Assembly (NCBI GenBank): GCA_033085395.1
Contig: JANQBS010000287.1
Span: 1 to 46,478 of the forward strand
Direction of reading: 5' to 3'
DNA: 46,478 nucleotides
DNA from: Xanthoparmelia taractica
Taxonomy: Eukaryota; Ascomycota; Lecanoromycetes; Lecanorales; Parmeliaceae
In this document: positions 22,291-34,745 of the stretch, piece by piece
Position numbering within the stretch: the first letter of the stretch is position 1
How the letters are laid out: each line of letters begins with the position of its first letter
Notes under the pieces: model-generated
Databases searched by the model: none
What the model was told of the DNA's origin: nothing
What the model saw: only the letters and a program-made list of their open reading frames with translations
Translations under genes and position numbers: made by a program

Positions 22291-23202
22291 GAATATTTTA
22301 AATATTAGATGATGTAGAATATTTGACATAATGATTGTGTGCTATACTACTCTATTATATACGTCTGAGAGAAGCTTCGATCCCATATTAGCCCTCGTTT
22401 TATAGATTCACGTATACGGTTATAGCCTGAAATAAATAACTATTCCTTAATCTTTAATAAGTGTTTATAGTCTATACACGACCCTCTATCGATTTAAAAC
22501 GACTTATTCTTTAAACGGAGATTTAATAAGATCTTGAATAAAGAATTCGTTTGAGCTTTAATTGATATTCTATAACGAAAGCGAGTATAAGTATTAGTAT
22601 TTAGAGCAAGCTCGTTAGCCGATATCTTAGATTCTAAGTAAACGTGTTCGTTTGATAATCATGAGACGAAGCTTTATATAAATAAATCTAGCCCTGAATA
22701 TTCCGTACTTAGCGCCTTGCCGTTCGCCGCAGCTATAAGCTCCTCTCTTTTCTCTTTTATTAAGTTCTTAGCGTTTCTTAGAACGTTAGTTTTTTATCGA
22801 AATATCTTTGAATTATTAGTTATATTTTAATCGTTGAATTAAATTATTCGAAATTCGTAGTCGCGATTAGAATTAGTAAATAATGTATAGTGAGTAATGT
22901 ATAATTTAAGCGCCTTAGAGTCACCGTGATAAGTCGCTAAAATCGTATATACGTTATTATTATAAATCGTCTCTAGATTAATGTATAATCAAAGCTTATA
23001 TATTTCACGGGCACTTAAAGCACCGTTATATAAAGCTTATCGCTTATATATAACGATATTTTCATTAAGTTCTTTTCTCTTCGTGAAGAAGTTAAGTAAA
23101 TACGATATAACGATATTCGTCGACGGCACGATATAAGGCCTTAGCTCTTTCTAAATCTATCTATTGAGATTCGCCGAACAACTTTTATCGTAATAGTCTA
23201 AC

Positions 23203-24010
23203 TTGATCTTAATAATAGAATTATTAGTTAGATGTTTAAAATTTCCGAAGAGAAGGTTCTTCTGCGATAAAATATCGAATATCTCTATAATAATTAAGAA
23301 CATCTTATTTATTATAGTGTTTTTAGTTAAAGGCTATATGTTTATTTTTTTAAACTTTCGAAACGCTTTACAAGGAAAACGTGATAGCGAAAGAGAAGAT
23401 CGTAGCTACGTTAGTCTCTTATTTATTTCCTCTCAATTATTCGAATATACGAAGTTATCGTTATTATTATAGTCGTATTTATAAGGATAAACGCTATAAT
23501 CGATAAGATGTTACTCGAAGCCGTCGTCGTAGATAGAGGATTTCTTAGTCTTCGAGGAAATATTCGATTCTCTTTTAATCTTAACTCGTTTTCTAGAGCT
23601 TAATTAATTTAATATTATCGTTCGATTAAAAGAAACGGCGATTTCGAGTTCTAAATACTAATATATAGTTAGAAGATAATTTTAAAAGAGTTAAATAAAA
23701 CTTATAGCTCTTAGATTCTTAAGACTTAATTTATTATATCTTGCGAAGCGCTTAAGCTATATAAGATTAATATTTTTCTTATTAATTCGATTAGACGATA
23801 AAGAAGTAGTAGATTACTTTATTCTTCGATTAAACTCTCGAAGAATATAAAAAGTAGGTTATTATCGTGATAAATTGTCTTAAAATCAGCTGAGTGTTCT
23901 ATATCGTTGCTACTTCTCGAGCTTTTATCGTTTAGCGATAAGCGGCGATAAAAAGTCAGTCGTAGACTCTGCTTTAATATATAGCTATCGCTTTCGACTG
24001 CGAGACATTG
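23203..24010 (+). pseudogene. Coding relic, unidentified
   Basis: An 89-codon open run from a non-ATG start at 23203 continues in the same frame after a stop-rich gap (about 23470-23515, possibly an intron). It reads EDFLVFEEIFDSLLILTRF, then LIRLDDKEVVDYFILRL, then YRCYFSSFYRLAISGDKKS. The start contains a hydrophobic stretch, IIIKNILFIIVFLVKGY. Stop density is low for this window. No family recognised. Confidence 0.4.
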
Positions 24011-24067
24011 AAATTTTCTCTAAATCTTAATTATATTTCAATAAATAATAAAGAATAATTTAGAATA

Positions 24068-24111
24068 CGGAGATGCAGATAGCGCGCGTCTCCGATAATC
24101 ACGCTAGCGTG
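24068..24111. repeat. Hairpin plus 12-bp palindrome
   Basis: CGGAGA (24068-24073) pairs with TCTCCG (24089-24094) around a CG-rich loop. CACGCTAGCGTG (24100-24111) is a perfect palindrome. The surroundings (24010-24300) are GC-richer than average and contain no coding frame I can defend. Confidence 0.5.
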
Positions 24112-24649
24112 TGTTATTTCGAATTACAGAGTTAATAGTTAATTAACGAAATGACTACTACCTAGAAAAAGCTAAATATTTGTATACGCCGAGTAAGCAT
24201 CCACATCTTTTAATTTCTCATCTTATCGAAATAATAGTGTGAGCACCTTATATATAGTCTGCACCTATATTTAAATGGGAAACTTAATGAGTAGATTATA
24301 CTCTTCGATCTTATCTCTCAATTATCTCTAATAAGATATAGCTACGATATACTAATATCTTATTAGAATTTATATATCGCTAGTAAATATTAACTGCAAA
24401 GAAGAATCGATAAGAATAGCTTCGGCGCTATATATATAGGTAACAGATACGAATAGCCCAAGTTACTTCTTGAGACTCATTATATACTAGGAATCAACAT
24501 CGATATCGACGAAGATATCGCTATCAAACTCGAACGAGATTACGATAGATCGATTTGAATATAAAGAGATAACGTGCTCGGCGTAGCTAAAAGCTATATC
24601 AATCACTGCAAGACTTTAAATGAATAACATCGATCTAATTCGAACTCTT

Positions 24650-27600
24650 AATTTATTCTAGCTTTTTATAATTTAATCCCTCTATTCTCTTTCGCCCGCT
24701 TTAATCTATGGCGATCTTCATTAACTCTATCTAGACTTTCACGTAAACGATATAATCGCTTTTTTTTAACTCTTCGATATCAATAAATCTTTATTTAATA
24801 ATTAGAACTATTATTATAATATAAAAAGAGACTTAATACGATCACATCGAGAATTCTTAAGGATTCGCATCTCTTCGTGAAAGAGGTCTTTCAAGCGACT
24901 TATTCGCTAAGAAGAAGACTACTCTTATGAAGAATTCATTACTTTACGAACTTCAGAAGAATCTTCGCCTACTTTAAAAGATTATAAGATATAAATATCG
25001 TATCGATAATCTTCACAACGAAGTCTATAGTAGTAAGTATTTATCGCGTAGCAGAAAAGCGTAGAAGTTAATACGAGAGTCTAAAGCGAAAGAACTTTCT
25101 CTATATAGAATTAAATGTGTAAAAAAAATAGATTAAATAATATAAACGACTAAGATATTCATATAAGAAATCGTTAAGAGCGCTAAGTAATATATATTGT
25201 ATTCATAACATCGTTTCACTTCATAATTTTACGCACGATATTCACAGCCCTAAGATAATTCTACTATAGTCACCTCCTATAGATTTCCTATTAAAGCGAG
25301 TTAACGCTTATTAAATCTATATAGCATTATATTTTAGCGTCTCTTCGAGCCCGTCGTCCGTCTTATAAGATTCTTAATACGTCTATTAACTATTCGCAAT
25401 TATTCTTATAACAAGATAACACCTTGCTTTCTTATAAGCTATAGAAGGATTGGTTAATTGATATTAGTAATAAGAACGCGACAGCGATATTTCTTCGTCT
25501 ATCTCCGTTCCGCCCATATAATATATAGCGAATCGTTCGAGATTCACGTTCTTAAGCTAACGAAGCTCAGCAAGTATATTAAAATACATTCTATCGAGTG
25601 TCGCTTCTTTGTTTGATGATGATAAGTTCCTTATTAAGCTATAAAAGACGATATATAAGTTTAGCGCCAGCGGTCGATTCGAATCGCCATTTAAAATATG
25701 CGCAACGATCCTTAGCCTTAGGAAAATTACGACTATAAATTCCTTAGATTAAGCGTGCTATAGTCGATTAAATAAAACCTCGAAGAGGTTTTAAGCAATA
25801 TCGAGATGGGTTCTATCGTAGTATTAATTAGGGTATTTCGAGAATTAAAGCAAATATAGCGTTTTCGCGATTGCGTAATCTCTAATAGAGACGAGGATCG
25901 AGAATTATTTCAAGGTTTTCGCACTGTGGGAATTAGTCTCGTAGAGTTTTGATGAGCTAGGAGAATATACACAAATATGCTTAAACTATTTAACTTCTCT
26001 AGGGTTAATTCGTTCTCGACTCGACCAAATATGTACTATCTAATTAAAAAATATTTAAAATTTAATTAAATAATAATCTTACGCTATAGACTTAAGATAA
26101 ATCGACTTCGTAAAACTCAAGTTGAAAGAATAAATACTCGCGAACTTTCTCTATAATCCAGTCGACCTCTTTTTATAAAAGATAAATAATACCAAGTACT
26201 CGCTTATTCACGAAGGAATTAATTTCTACACCGAGATCCTGAAGCTATTGCTTCTATTCACCTATAAGTTAAATTATTCTCGATAAAATAGATGCTTACT
26301 AATATCGAATTTCATTAAGAGCTTTAATATTATCGAGCTCTCTCTATAAGAGTTTTATAGTTCGTTAAATAAGATCTCGACGAGTAAATAATAATAAAAG
26401 AGAGTGTAAAGATCGCTGTGAGACTCTATAGACCGCCTTCTATAGGCGATCAAGTCAATAACGAATACCCTAATACACGTCCTTATCTAATACTCTCTAA
26501 AGATTATAAATCGCCAAATTAGAATTGTTATAGCTTTTAAGTCGCAATACGTAGCGCGAGATTAGCTAATTAAGAAAGGTTTACTATAAGTGATGGGGTG
26601 AGTCCTAGAATATAGTTAGTTCGGAATTAGTCTTCTTTAGTTAAGAGAAGCGAATATCTTGAGATTATCTAGAAAGTTTTCGAGCTGCGAACTCTCAGAC
26701 GAATAATACATATCGACTCTCTTAACAAAAGAGCTTGCAATATTAAAATCGAGATCGAGATTGTTATCGCTAATTTTCGTATAAGTGACGTCTATAATAA
26801 AGCGCTATATAAGAGTCAAGAGTCACATAGAAACCAAGACCGACCGTAGAATCTCTAGAAAGATTGTTTTAATAAGATCGAAATACTTAAGAAGTATTAA
26901 ATAACGTGTAGAGCTAGGATTTATTTTTTCATAAGGCAATTTCAACTTGCTAAGATCGTTAATTAATAGATCGTATTCGATCTAAACTTAAATAAGTAAT
27001 TAGAATATATTAACGAGAATGGAAAGATATATACGAAAAGCTTAGGGTTATTCAATCGAATCGGATTGCCCGAGACCTTTCTCAACATATTCTACATTTT
27101 CGATTTGATTAGAGTCTGACTAACTTTGAGAATTTTTAGTATTTTCTATAGTTGAAGTTCGAATTAAAGGTTTATTATATAATCTCGAAAGAAAAATAAT
27201 TCGGAGACAATAGTATTAATATTTAAAACAAATGAAATTTATAGTAATAATAAGCTTTGAAGATACTCGAATAGAGTCGAGACGAGCTTAGGACTTTGCT
27301 CTAACTCGTAACGAATAAATAATATCTAAGTAAATCTAAAGTAGAATACTTCGTATTCGTGAGGGGAGCTCTATAAGTCCGCCAATCTACGCTATAACGT
27401 GACGAGTGATGGATTTTAAATTGAGGTGGGAAGCTGGAAACAGCTAAGGAGGACGTCTATATACGGGTCGGAAAGGTGTGATATCTATTGAACATAGTCG
27501 TTTTTAACTTTTTTTCAACTTTTTTTAAAAAATTATATCTTTTTAATCTATTTATAGAATTTTATAATTACATAAGCGTTCGCTTAAGCTTTTTACTTAT

Positions 27601-28200
27601 TTTTAGAATATAAAAAAATATTACGTAATATATTTATTAAAAACCCAATGGGAGTATGGGATATCCTATACCTTTCGATATGGTATCCGAAAAACTAATC
27701 CCATATCATTGAATATACCACATCTTTCCGACCCGTACGTCTATATATCTTTTCCTAGAGCTTAGTTGAGCCCATTCTTCTACGCGCTTTAAACGTATTC
27801 TATATACTCTTTTCTCTTTTGCGGCGAAGATACCCTATTAAGAATATTATTTTATACACGAATATAAGAACTTTATTGCAGTAGCGAGTTGTAAATGGCG
27901 CTTATAATATCCGCTTCGCCAAGTCTCTTTTTCTAGTGAACTATTATCTTATATAAAGACGATATCGATTCTAATGAAGAGCTTTGAAAATATAGTAGCT
28001 AACTGTGACTAGAAAGATAATCGAGAGGTACTATAATAGCGTTGTTACTATTCTACGTATAAGTAGAGTAAGGTCGATAAAGAGGCGAAAATTAAATATA
28101 ATTGAATCGCACGACGATATCTTATATAACGTTCTCGACTTCTAGAGATTAGCGAACGAACGATATAATTACTATACTTAAGTTCGACGCGGAATTTGAT
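24650..28200 (+). pseudogene. Very long coding relic (about 1,090 codons) split by a MITE, unidentified
   Basis: A single plus-strand frame can be followed from about 24650 to 27462. It resumes in the same frame after the 274-bp MITE when one copy of the 10-bp target duplication is counted, and runs on to about 28200. Peptides along it: FARFNLWRSSLTLSRLSRK, ALWELVSQSFDELGEYTQI, KLKEQILANFLYNPVDLFL-type text, RISRKIVLIRSKYLRSIK, then past the MITE SLVEPILLRALNVFYILFSL. It is mostly helical-looking and soluble, with Arg/Lys-rich parts. I do not recognise a domain. Stops are largely TAA/TAG. The unusual length and unbroken frame make it the best-preserved unknown in the window. Confidence 0.55.
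27463..27736. mobile_element. Complete 274-bp MITE with 10-bp target duplication
   Basis: The element starts ACGGGTCGGAAAGGTGTG and ends with its inverse (one mismatch). It is flanked by ACGTCTATAT on both sides (27453-27462 and 27737-27746). A 10-bp duplication points to a Mutator-like (MULE) mobiliser, which gives 8-11 bp duplications. The right half contains inverted GGTATGGGAT/ATCCCATACC words; the left has T-runs. There is no coding capacity. Partial copies form both window ends. It sits inside the long relic without shifting its frame once one duplication copy is removed. Confidence 0.92.
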
Positions 28201-29078
28201 AGAAAAGTATTCAAATTAATTAAATATAAGAATAATTATTGAGGTTCGATACGGAATTTTATTAGATCAAAAACGAAGACGTTATTAAGATAAGATAAAA
28301 CTACACGCGATTAGTGAGAGTGATTAGTCGCTAATAGTATTCCCTAACGCGTTCCCTCATATCCTATCTTATCCCGCTCTATTCTACTATTATCGTCTAA
28401 TTCTTATTTCTTATTCATTCTCCATTTATAATATTATAGCTTTTCGCTATCTCTTTTATTATATTATCGATTAAATAATTTATCGAGTTACTAGAATACG
28501 AGAGAGTAATCTTCGACGACGATACTTATTCATTACCCAAACATTAGAAGAATACATTTGAGTTATACTATAAATTACTTATAAAAGAGGAGATGTCTAT
28601 AATAAAGTGATTAAAATAACGTCGCAGTATAAGATATCAAGCACGTACACTCTTAAGTAACGTCTTCTCTAATATAAGACTAGAAGTATTTCTATTATAT
28701 ATCTTATATATAATTATCTCGAAGTTAATTATCGTATTATTAAAAATTCTTATTTCGAAACTACGAAGATAATAAAAAACGATCTCGCACCCAGCGGGCT
28801 TAACGAAAATAATTAAAGTACTTTGCAAGGTCAATTCGATTAGCTCTTTGATAACTTCGAATCGAAAACGTCAACATTTAGAGATTACTATTAATGCAGA
28901 TATATCAAATTATTTTATCTTCAATAACTTAATCACTAAGTTACAATAGAGTAGAATTTATCGCAAAGTAAGCACGTTAATTTATCTAAGAGCAGTTTAT
29001 TAGAGTTTACTTAAGGGCATCAAGATATAGATTTAGAAAATGCAAAGTCTCTTACTTAGGTTATAAGTCAACCTCTAA
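28201..29078. other. No gene identified
   Basis: AT-rich sequence with scattered short ORFs. A GAGGTTCGATACGGAATTT/AGTTCGACGCGGAATTT pair (about 28180-28260) is a short direct repeat. I see no protein-like frame I can support. Confidence 0.4.
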
Positions 29079-30640
29079 GTGTATATAACTCGTCTATTCT
29101 TAATATATAATTATTTATACGAAGTAGAGCAAGACTTATCGCAAAAAGACAACGCTACGATTTCAGCGTCACTAGTAAACCAGCCTCTTCAATTAGTTCT
29201 AGACCTTAAGATTATAAATCTTTTTAAATTTCTTTATCAATACGAAGTTAGCTATTTAAACTTACAGATAACTTATTTATTATTCGAGATATTATTATTA
29301 TTTATCGATATTAAATTGAATTCGTCTCTTAAATTAAGCGCGAAAATTAAATTATCTCTTCGATCGAGCGAGGCGTTAGTTAAATATATGCTTATCTCAA
29401 GAACTACGTCGACGAAAGTATCGTAGTAAAGAATTTTCAAATAATCTATAATTCTCACCAGAGTTTCTAACAACAATAACGAACTCAGTCCCTTATATCG
29501 AGCCTATTACTACGTTCGTTATAGAATTACTAAAAATTCTAACGACTCCCGCGGCGCTATATTTCTTTACAAGTATCGCACAAACCGAAGAATTCATCGT
29601 TTCAAAATCTATTTTAATCGTCTCCTTAAGATCTAGAATAACATCCTCGTTAGACTAGATAACATTAGCAAACGAAGCATCGCTATAAGCCTTAAAATCC
29701 TATCAATTATATAGCCTTCTTCTTAAGCTTTTAATTATCGTATATAATATTATTTATCGACGTTATTTAACCCTCTTAAGACATAAGCCCTAAGCCTTTA
29801 AATAATAGTAGAATTAAATCTAATTTAAAATTATATTCTATTACTTCACACGTCTAAGATCTAATTAAAATCTCGTCGATACTACTATATATAGAAATTT
29901 AATAAGAAAAAGAGTCTTCTAGATAGCTACGATAATCGAAGGCGAATAAGAAGTTATAGACTAATGTATTGAGATAAAGATTATTAAAATATATATATTA
30001 GTAATTCTCTAAGAAGTTACTAAAGTGATCGTTAAACGTATAATCTATTTAGATATAGAATCTTCCTCTAAAAGATAGGGGAGAAACGAATCACTAAAAC
30101 TAATAGAGCTGGGGCGTATCGGCCGTAGAATATACGTTCTTATAGAATACCCTAGAGAATAATAGAAGCTTATCTATTCTTAAGCTTAATGAATATAAGA
30201 TATTTAAGTTACGTAAGTAAGAGATTGAAGAGGGAGAACGACTATACGCGTTAAGCTAAATAATAAAGCTTCGCAGTTATATATAAGATAAATGAAAATA
30301 GCTTAGCTTACGCTTACCTCGTCTGTGAGATATTTAAATTATATCGATAAAAAGTTGCGAAAGAAGATTAGATCTTCTAATATAGAGAAAAATAGAGTAA
30401 AGTAAAAGCGCATAGCGTAAGAAGAGATAAAAATAAATATAATTATATTAATAGCTCGGACGTTGATGTCTAACGAAGATTAAGAACTATCTCTTAATAA
30501 GATAGAATATGTGTTATTAACGAGTCTAGCTGAGTTATAAATAATCTTAGATAAAGTATTGAGTTAAAGGTAACGGCGCTCGAATAATTAAGCGAACCGT
30601 AGTGGGGTTTACGTTATGTGATCTTTTAAAATATTATCTC
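29079..30640 (+). pseudogene. Coding relic, unidentified
   Basis: A 115-codon open run (29079-29426) is followed after a +1 frameshift by a low-stop frame from 29431 to about 30200 (PITTFVIELLKILTTPAAL, SKSILIVSLRSRITSSLD, ELGRIGRRIYVLIEYPREQ). A further stretch follows to 30640 (NSSDVDVQ, ALEQLSEPQWGLRYV with RIP stops read as Gln). The middle is rich in Gln and Asn. Unrecognised; a gag-like or multicopy hypothetical protein is possible. 30641-30942 has nothing clear. Confidence 0.4.
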
Positions 30641-30942
30641 GACTTTATTAATCTAGAACTAGCGTAAGTTTATAAGGAAAATCTATGATCGCCTTTTTAT
30701 GGAGTTTGCAATGATATTACTTCTATGTTTTCTTTATATAATACACGTCAAACATCGAGTATATTAACTAATAACGTTAATAATTTAGGTAGAAAGCTAT
30801 ACGCGCTATAATAAATATTACATCTCTAGAGAAAGTCTCTTAAAACGTATAATAAGAAATTAGTAATAGATATAGAGAAGACGAGAGATATAAAACCAAA
30901 GCGCTTATAATAATAAACGATGAGATAAATGAATTGAGTTAA

Positions 30943-31540
30943 TTATATCACGGGGTGAAAGTTTCGGAATATTGCACGTTTTCCATCTTCGGCCGTTTGA
31001 AGAGTATTATATCGATTGCGATCTTATATTCAATAATCGCTATATTTAGCATTATAGAAGCTATTATACGTTATTCTTATATAATCGTATATCTCTAAAC
31101 TCGTACTAAAACCTCTTATATAGATTCAATAAATATATTTCTCGCACGCTTTACACTCGATATAATTGTAGCCTTTCGACTTCTAGATCGTAAACCTACA
31201 CTTAAGATAATTATTCGCATTATTCTTCTTCTTTTATTCCTCGAAAGCGTCGTCGCTAAGTATAGCAAGTTTATATTAATCGCACGTAAGGTCTTCATGA
31301 TTAACGACTTCGTATTTGATGTAGATTAAGGTGAGACACGTTGAATAGGTATAGATTTTGATATTATCGAACACTTCGTACACCTAATCGCAATCCGCGG
31401 TTGGATAGTACTAATAGCTATTTAAATATATACGAATATAGCGCGTAAAGAATCTCTCGAGCAGTTTGTTAAGTTAATCTTATATAACTTTAATGTTCGA
31501 AAGCTCGATTAATACGGTCGCTATAAAACGGTCTCACGAA
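30943..31540 (-). pseudogene. RBR-type E3 ubiquitin ligase relic (IBR and RING2)
   Basis: The minus-strand frame contains an IBR domain. PTADCDQVYEVFDN (about 31409-31365, TAG read as Gln) is followed by YSTCLTLIYIKYEVVNHED and then LTCD near 31270. The C-x-x-C spacing, with second-site Cys now Tyr (TGC to TAC), fits RIP. Next comes a RING2-like block at 31225-31128: KCRF, KSKGYNYIECKACEKYIY and IY, matching the GCNHxxCxxC...CWxC pattern with His and Cys turned to Tyr. Upstream, LIELSNIKVI and LLERFFTRYI match the helix between RING1 and IBR. RBR ligases pass ubiquitin through a RING2 cysteine; several zinc ligands are lost here. RING1 is only hinted at near 31540. Confidence 0.7.
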
Positions 31541-31784
31541 TAGAGATTTTAGAGTAAATTCGATTGGGTAAATTATAGGTATCGGCTCGGGCTTTATCGA
31601 AATAGTGTACTTTTCTAATTATCTTTATAAGTATTTTCGAATAACGATATAGACCTTGAAAAGAAGTATATACTTGTAAGATAAAATCTAAGGTTAAGGG
31701 AAAGCTATCGAATGGTTATTAATTAGTAGAGATAAAAGTAATATCGCTTTAAAATTGATTTAAAGATCGAAATATGTCACGAAC

Positions 31785-31935
31785 GAATGAACGTGTAGTG
31801 GGATTGACTGCTTCCATTGACTGAATATGCTACGAAGACTCTGAAAACTCTTCTCCGGAGCAACATTGATTCACACCGAGCTTGGCATGCGGAGAACAGA
31901 TGCCAAAACCGTGACAAGATAAGTAATAAAGAGAA
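31785..31935. other. Un-RIPed GC-richer island
   Basis: About 150 bp keep normal CA and TG density (GGGATTGACTGCTTCCATTG, CACCGAGCTTGGCATGCGG), bounded by AT-rich sequence. ORFs of 85 codons (minus, 31777-32034) and 102 codons (plus, 31817-32125) cross it, but both run into AT-rich text. I cannot choose between them. It lies just upstream of the RBR relic on the minus strand, so it may be single-copy 5' sequence of that gene or an unrelated insertion. Confidence 0.4.
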
Positions 31936-33100
31936 TAAACTTATAAACGTTTTAAGTAGAATTAAAATTAAGTATTTTCGTATAATAACGCTCGCAAAGC
32001 TTATTATAAGATTAACTACGGTCTTAGATAACATATTATCATGTTCGTATCGACTTATCGAGATAGATAAGATTAAAAGACGTCGAAGATATTCGTTAAA
32101 CAGAGCAGGCTTCGCTTATTCTTAATCTTATCTTGCTTATTACTCTCACTTATCTTAATTAGCATTTATAAATAGTCTCGCTTGATTTTGATAATTTCTT
32201 TTGCTTGAGATCAAAGTAGTAGCTATTAAACTAAGTTAGTTTAGACTTAGTTAATAAGCTATAATCGATAAGACGTTTTATAGATATCTAGATATCTATA
32301 TATAATCTATCTTAAATTACATATATGCATATAGATAATACTATAAGAAAAGATTATAAAGTCTTAGTTTACTCGATTATATTCTATTACTTTCTACCCG
32401 CTTTAGCTTCTTTTTATATAATTAGAGTTTTCCAAGTCTATTAAAGAATTATTTCACGGCTCGTATTTAACTACTTATCGAGCTTTTATTTATTGACTAA
32501 AAATGTGTTTTATATCGAGCTCTTCTATCGAGAGGACAATAAGGTAATAGGATTCATGTTTAATCTCAAATCAGTAGATTGCCATAATTCTTAATGTTCT
32601 TCGTAGGAGTAGACGATATTAAGTATGTGATAAAATGTCTCGATAATAATATAGTGTATAAAATAAAAGCAAATATCGTGAAAGTTGTTTATATTAAGCG
32701 AACTCTTTCAAGTAGATCGTAAGAATATCGCTAGAGAGATTAATTAGAAGTAATTTTTAATGCCCTACTACGAACTTGTTTATAAGTATTCCATAGTTTC
32801 TAATATTTATACTTACGTCGAAAATAAGAAATATTAGTATATGAAAGATCCGATATCCGTCGATCTTATAGAAAAGACTTTACTTTAATAAAGAACTATA
32901 TAAAGATATATTAGTTAAGGTCTTCTAGTGAGCTTTCGTTTTAATTTAAGAACTTATATAATTAGATTTTCTACGAGTATAGTATTTAGTAATAGCTTCA
33001 CTCTAGCCCTTTTATATAAATAGTCTTATATCTTCTTAATTAAGCGTCAGATTAGTTATCTATTAAGTATATAGAATTATCTATTAACGATCGTGAAGAA
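31936..33100. other. No gene identified
   Basis: AT-rich with short palindromes (for example AAACTAA-GTTAG-TTTAGACTTAG near 32230 and TAGATATCTA repeats near 32285). No protein-like frame stands out. Confidence 0.4.
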
Positions 33101-33120
33101 TTTCTGATATAGCGAAAGGA

Positions 33121-33330
33121 AGCTTCGTTCGAGTGATTGGTGCGGTAATATTGAGCTTACTCTAAATCGTAGTGCCCTTTTGAACGAAGCTATCACTAAT
33201 TTTCTATGTCTTGACGAGAACGTTATATTAATTATAGAGAGTGACGATTTGATTAGCGAATAAGCGTGCCTTTTCGAACTTTGCTTTCGAAAAAAGATTT
33301 TTTATTATAATCTTTTCGTGGATAATAAAG
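33121..33330. repeat. Cluster of three perfect hairpins
   Basis: AGCTTCGTTC (33121-33130) is inverted at 33182-33191 around a GC-richer 51-nt loop. TTTTCGAA and TTCGAAAA form a second stem at about 33273-33295. AAAAGATT and AATCTTTT form a third at about 33294-33319. The first is tRNA-sized but lacks a T-loop motif. The following 33330-33500 also keeps CA/TG. Function unknown. Confidence 0.5.
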
Positions 33331-33499
33331 AATTTTTAATATCATATAATTTAAAAAGATATGAAATAGTCTAGCATATTAGCATACCTTATGGAAAGTA
33401 AGGGAGTTAATGCACTCTTAAGATAATATGATATTACTTAGACATTAGCACGAAGTCTTTCCTAAGCTCATTGCTTCAATATTATCGTAATGTAAAAGA

Positions 33500-34600
33500 C
33501 TATTAATAAGGCATCTAAGCGAATAATAGAGAAATAAGAAACTAAAAAAGAAATATATGATTAACGTCTATTGAATTAGAAACGCCGAAGAAATCGACCT
33601 CTCTTTATCTTATCTTTCAGAGGTTAATATAACTAATTACAATAAATTAACACTACATATAGAATTTCTACTTATAACTATTAATCTTATTCATATAATT
33701 CGCTAATAGCTTAACGCGATATCGAATTGAAACAAATAAAAAACGACCTCGAAATAATAGCTTATTAAATACGAGATATCTCTATAATCTTGCCTATGGG
33801 CTAACGATAAAGTTTAATAATAGTTTCCTAATAAAGGGAAAACAAAGAAATCTAGACGCCGATATTCGGCTTATTAGACTCGCACTTATTTATAAATACG
33901 ATATACTATAATAGAAGCGCCGAGCGTATTAATAGAAACGCTAATATTAATTCAAGTTCGTTTATATATAAATATATTAAACTAATTTTCTATAACCTTA
34001 ATCTAAAACCTAGCGAAAGTAATTATTGAGACGATCGTAGAAACTTATTATCTCATCAGCCAAGCTTCCGAGGCTTCTTCTTATTTTATTTACCATATAT
34101 CACGTTAGATTTAATTTCACAATAGTCAATAACTCTATTAGCATAGCTTCTTCTATATAAGAATCTTATAATTATTCGCACGTATTCAATAGACTAGAAT
34201 ATAGATACAGTTGAGTGATTATGTTTATTCATAATTCCGTTCTAGAACTTCTCTATCAACTCTCTACAATTTAATTATTATTCTAAAATAAAGCTTTTAC
34301 TATTATACAAGTAGAGATATAAAGTGAGTATTAAGCGCAAATTATAGGTATACGAACGAAGACTATCACTCGTAAGATCCGAACTTAATCGATTAGAGGT
34401 CTATCAACTCGTGAATCCATCCCTTAACTCGTCTTAAAACTCTATTTCGTATAATTACTTTTTAGACCTTATCGAGTCTCACTTCGATTTCGCGAACTAC
34501 TATAACGAAGAATATATACGATAATATAGTTATAGAGAGAGGGCGAATAATATCTAAAATATAAATGTGAGACGACGTGACCGTAGAAGAAGCGATAACG
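33500..34600. other. No gene identified
   Basis: AT-rich, with a GCCGA-TAT-TCGGC hairpin at 33858-33870 and the 45-bp dispersed repeat at 34404-34448. Weak coding-like text exists on the plus strand (33700-34000), but I cannot support a gene. Confidence 0.35.
34404..34448. repeat. 45-bp dispersed repeat (partner 18904-18949)
   Basis: Second copy of the AACTCGTGAAT...AACTCGTCTTAAAA repeat. It lies about 200 bp left of repeat C2 and the first full NLR relic. Confidence 0.55.
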
Positions 34601-34619
34601 ATAGATAAGGTGAGTAAAT

Positions 34620-34745
34620 AAAGTCGGCTTCACTTGAGAATAGTTAAAAAGAAAGGTGATGCTAATATTTAGTATTAGTAGAAGTAGAGATTATTATACT
34701 TCTATTTCTATTCACTATTATCGCGTTAAAGGCGAATTTAGCGAT
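34620..34745. repeat. Dispersed repeat C2 (partner 21241-21400)
   Basis: Copy of the repeat at 21241-21400, ending in AAAGGCGAATTTAGCGATAAAG. It sits 3' of the NLR relic on the minus strand, as does its partner. Confidence 0.6.

Noticed and set aside
29273..29476. 67-codon minus-strand ORF
   Set aside because: Antisense shadow of the plus-strand relic at 29079-30640.
31116..31298. 60-codon minus-strand ORF
   Set aside because: It is a shadow: the neighbouring frame on the same strand encodes the RING2 part of the RBR relic.
33121..33191. Candidate tRNA gene
   Set aside because: Size and stem fit, but there is no T-loop (TTCRANY) and no B box.
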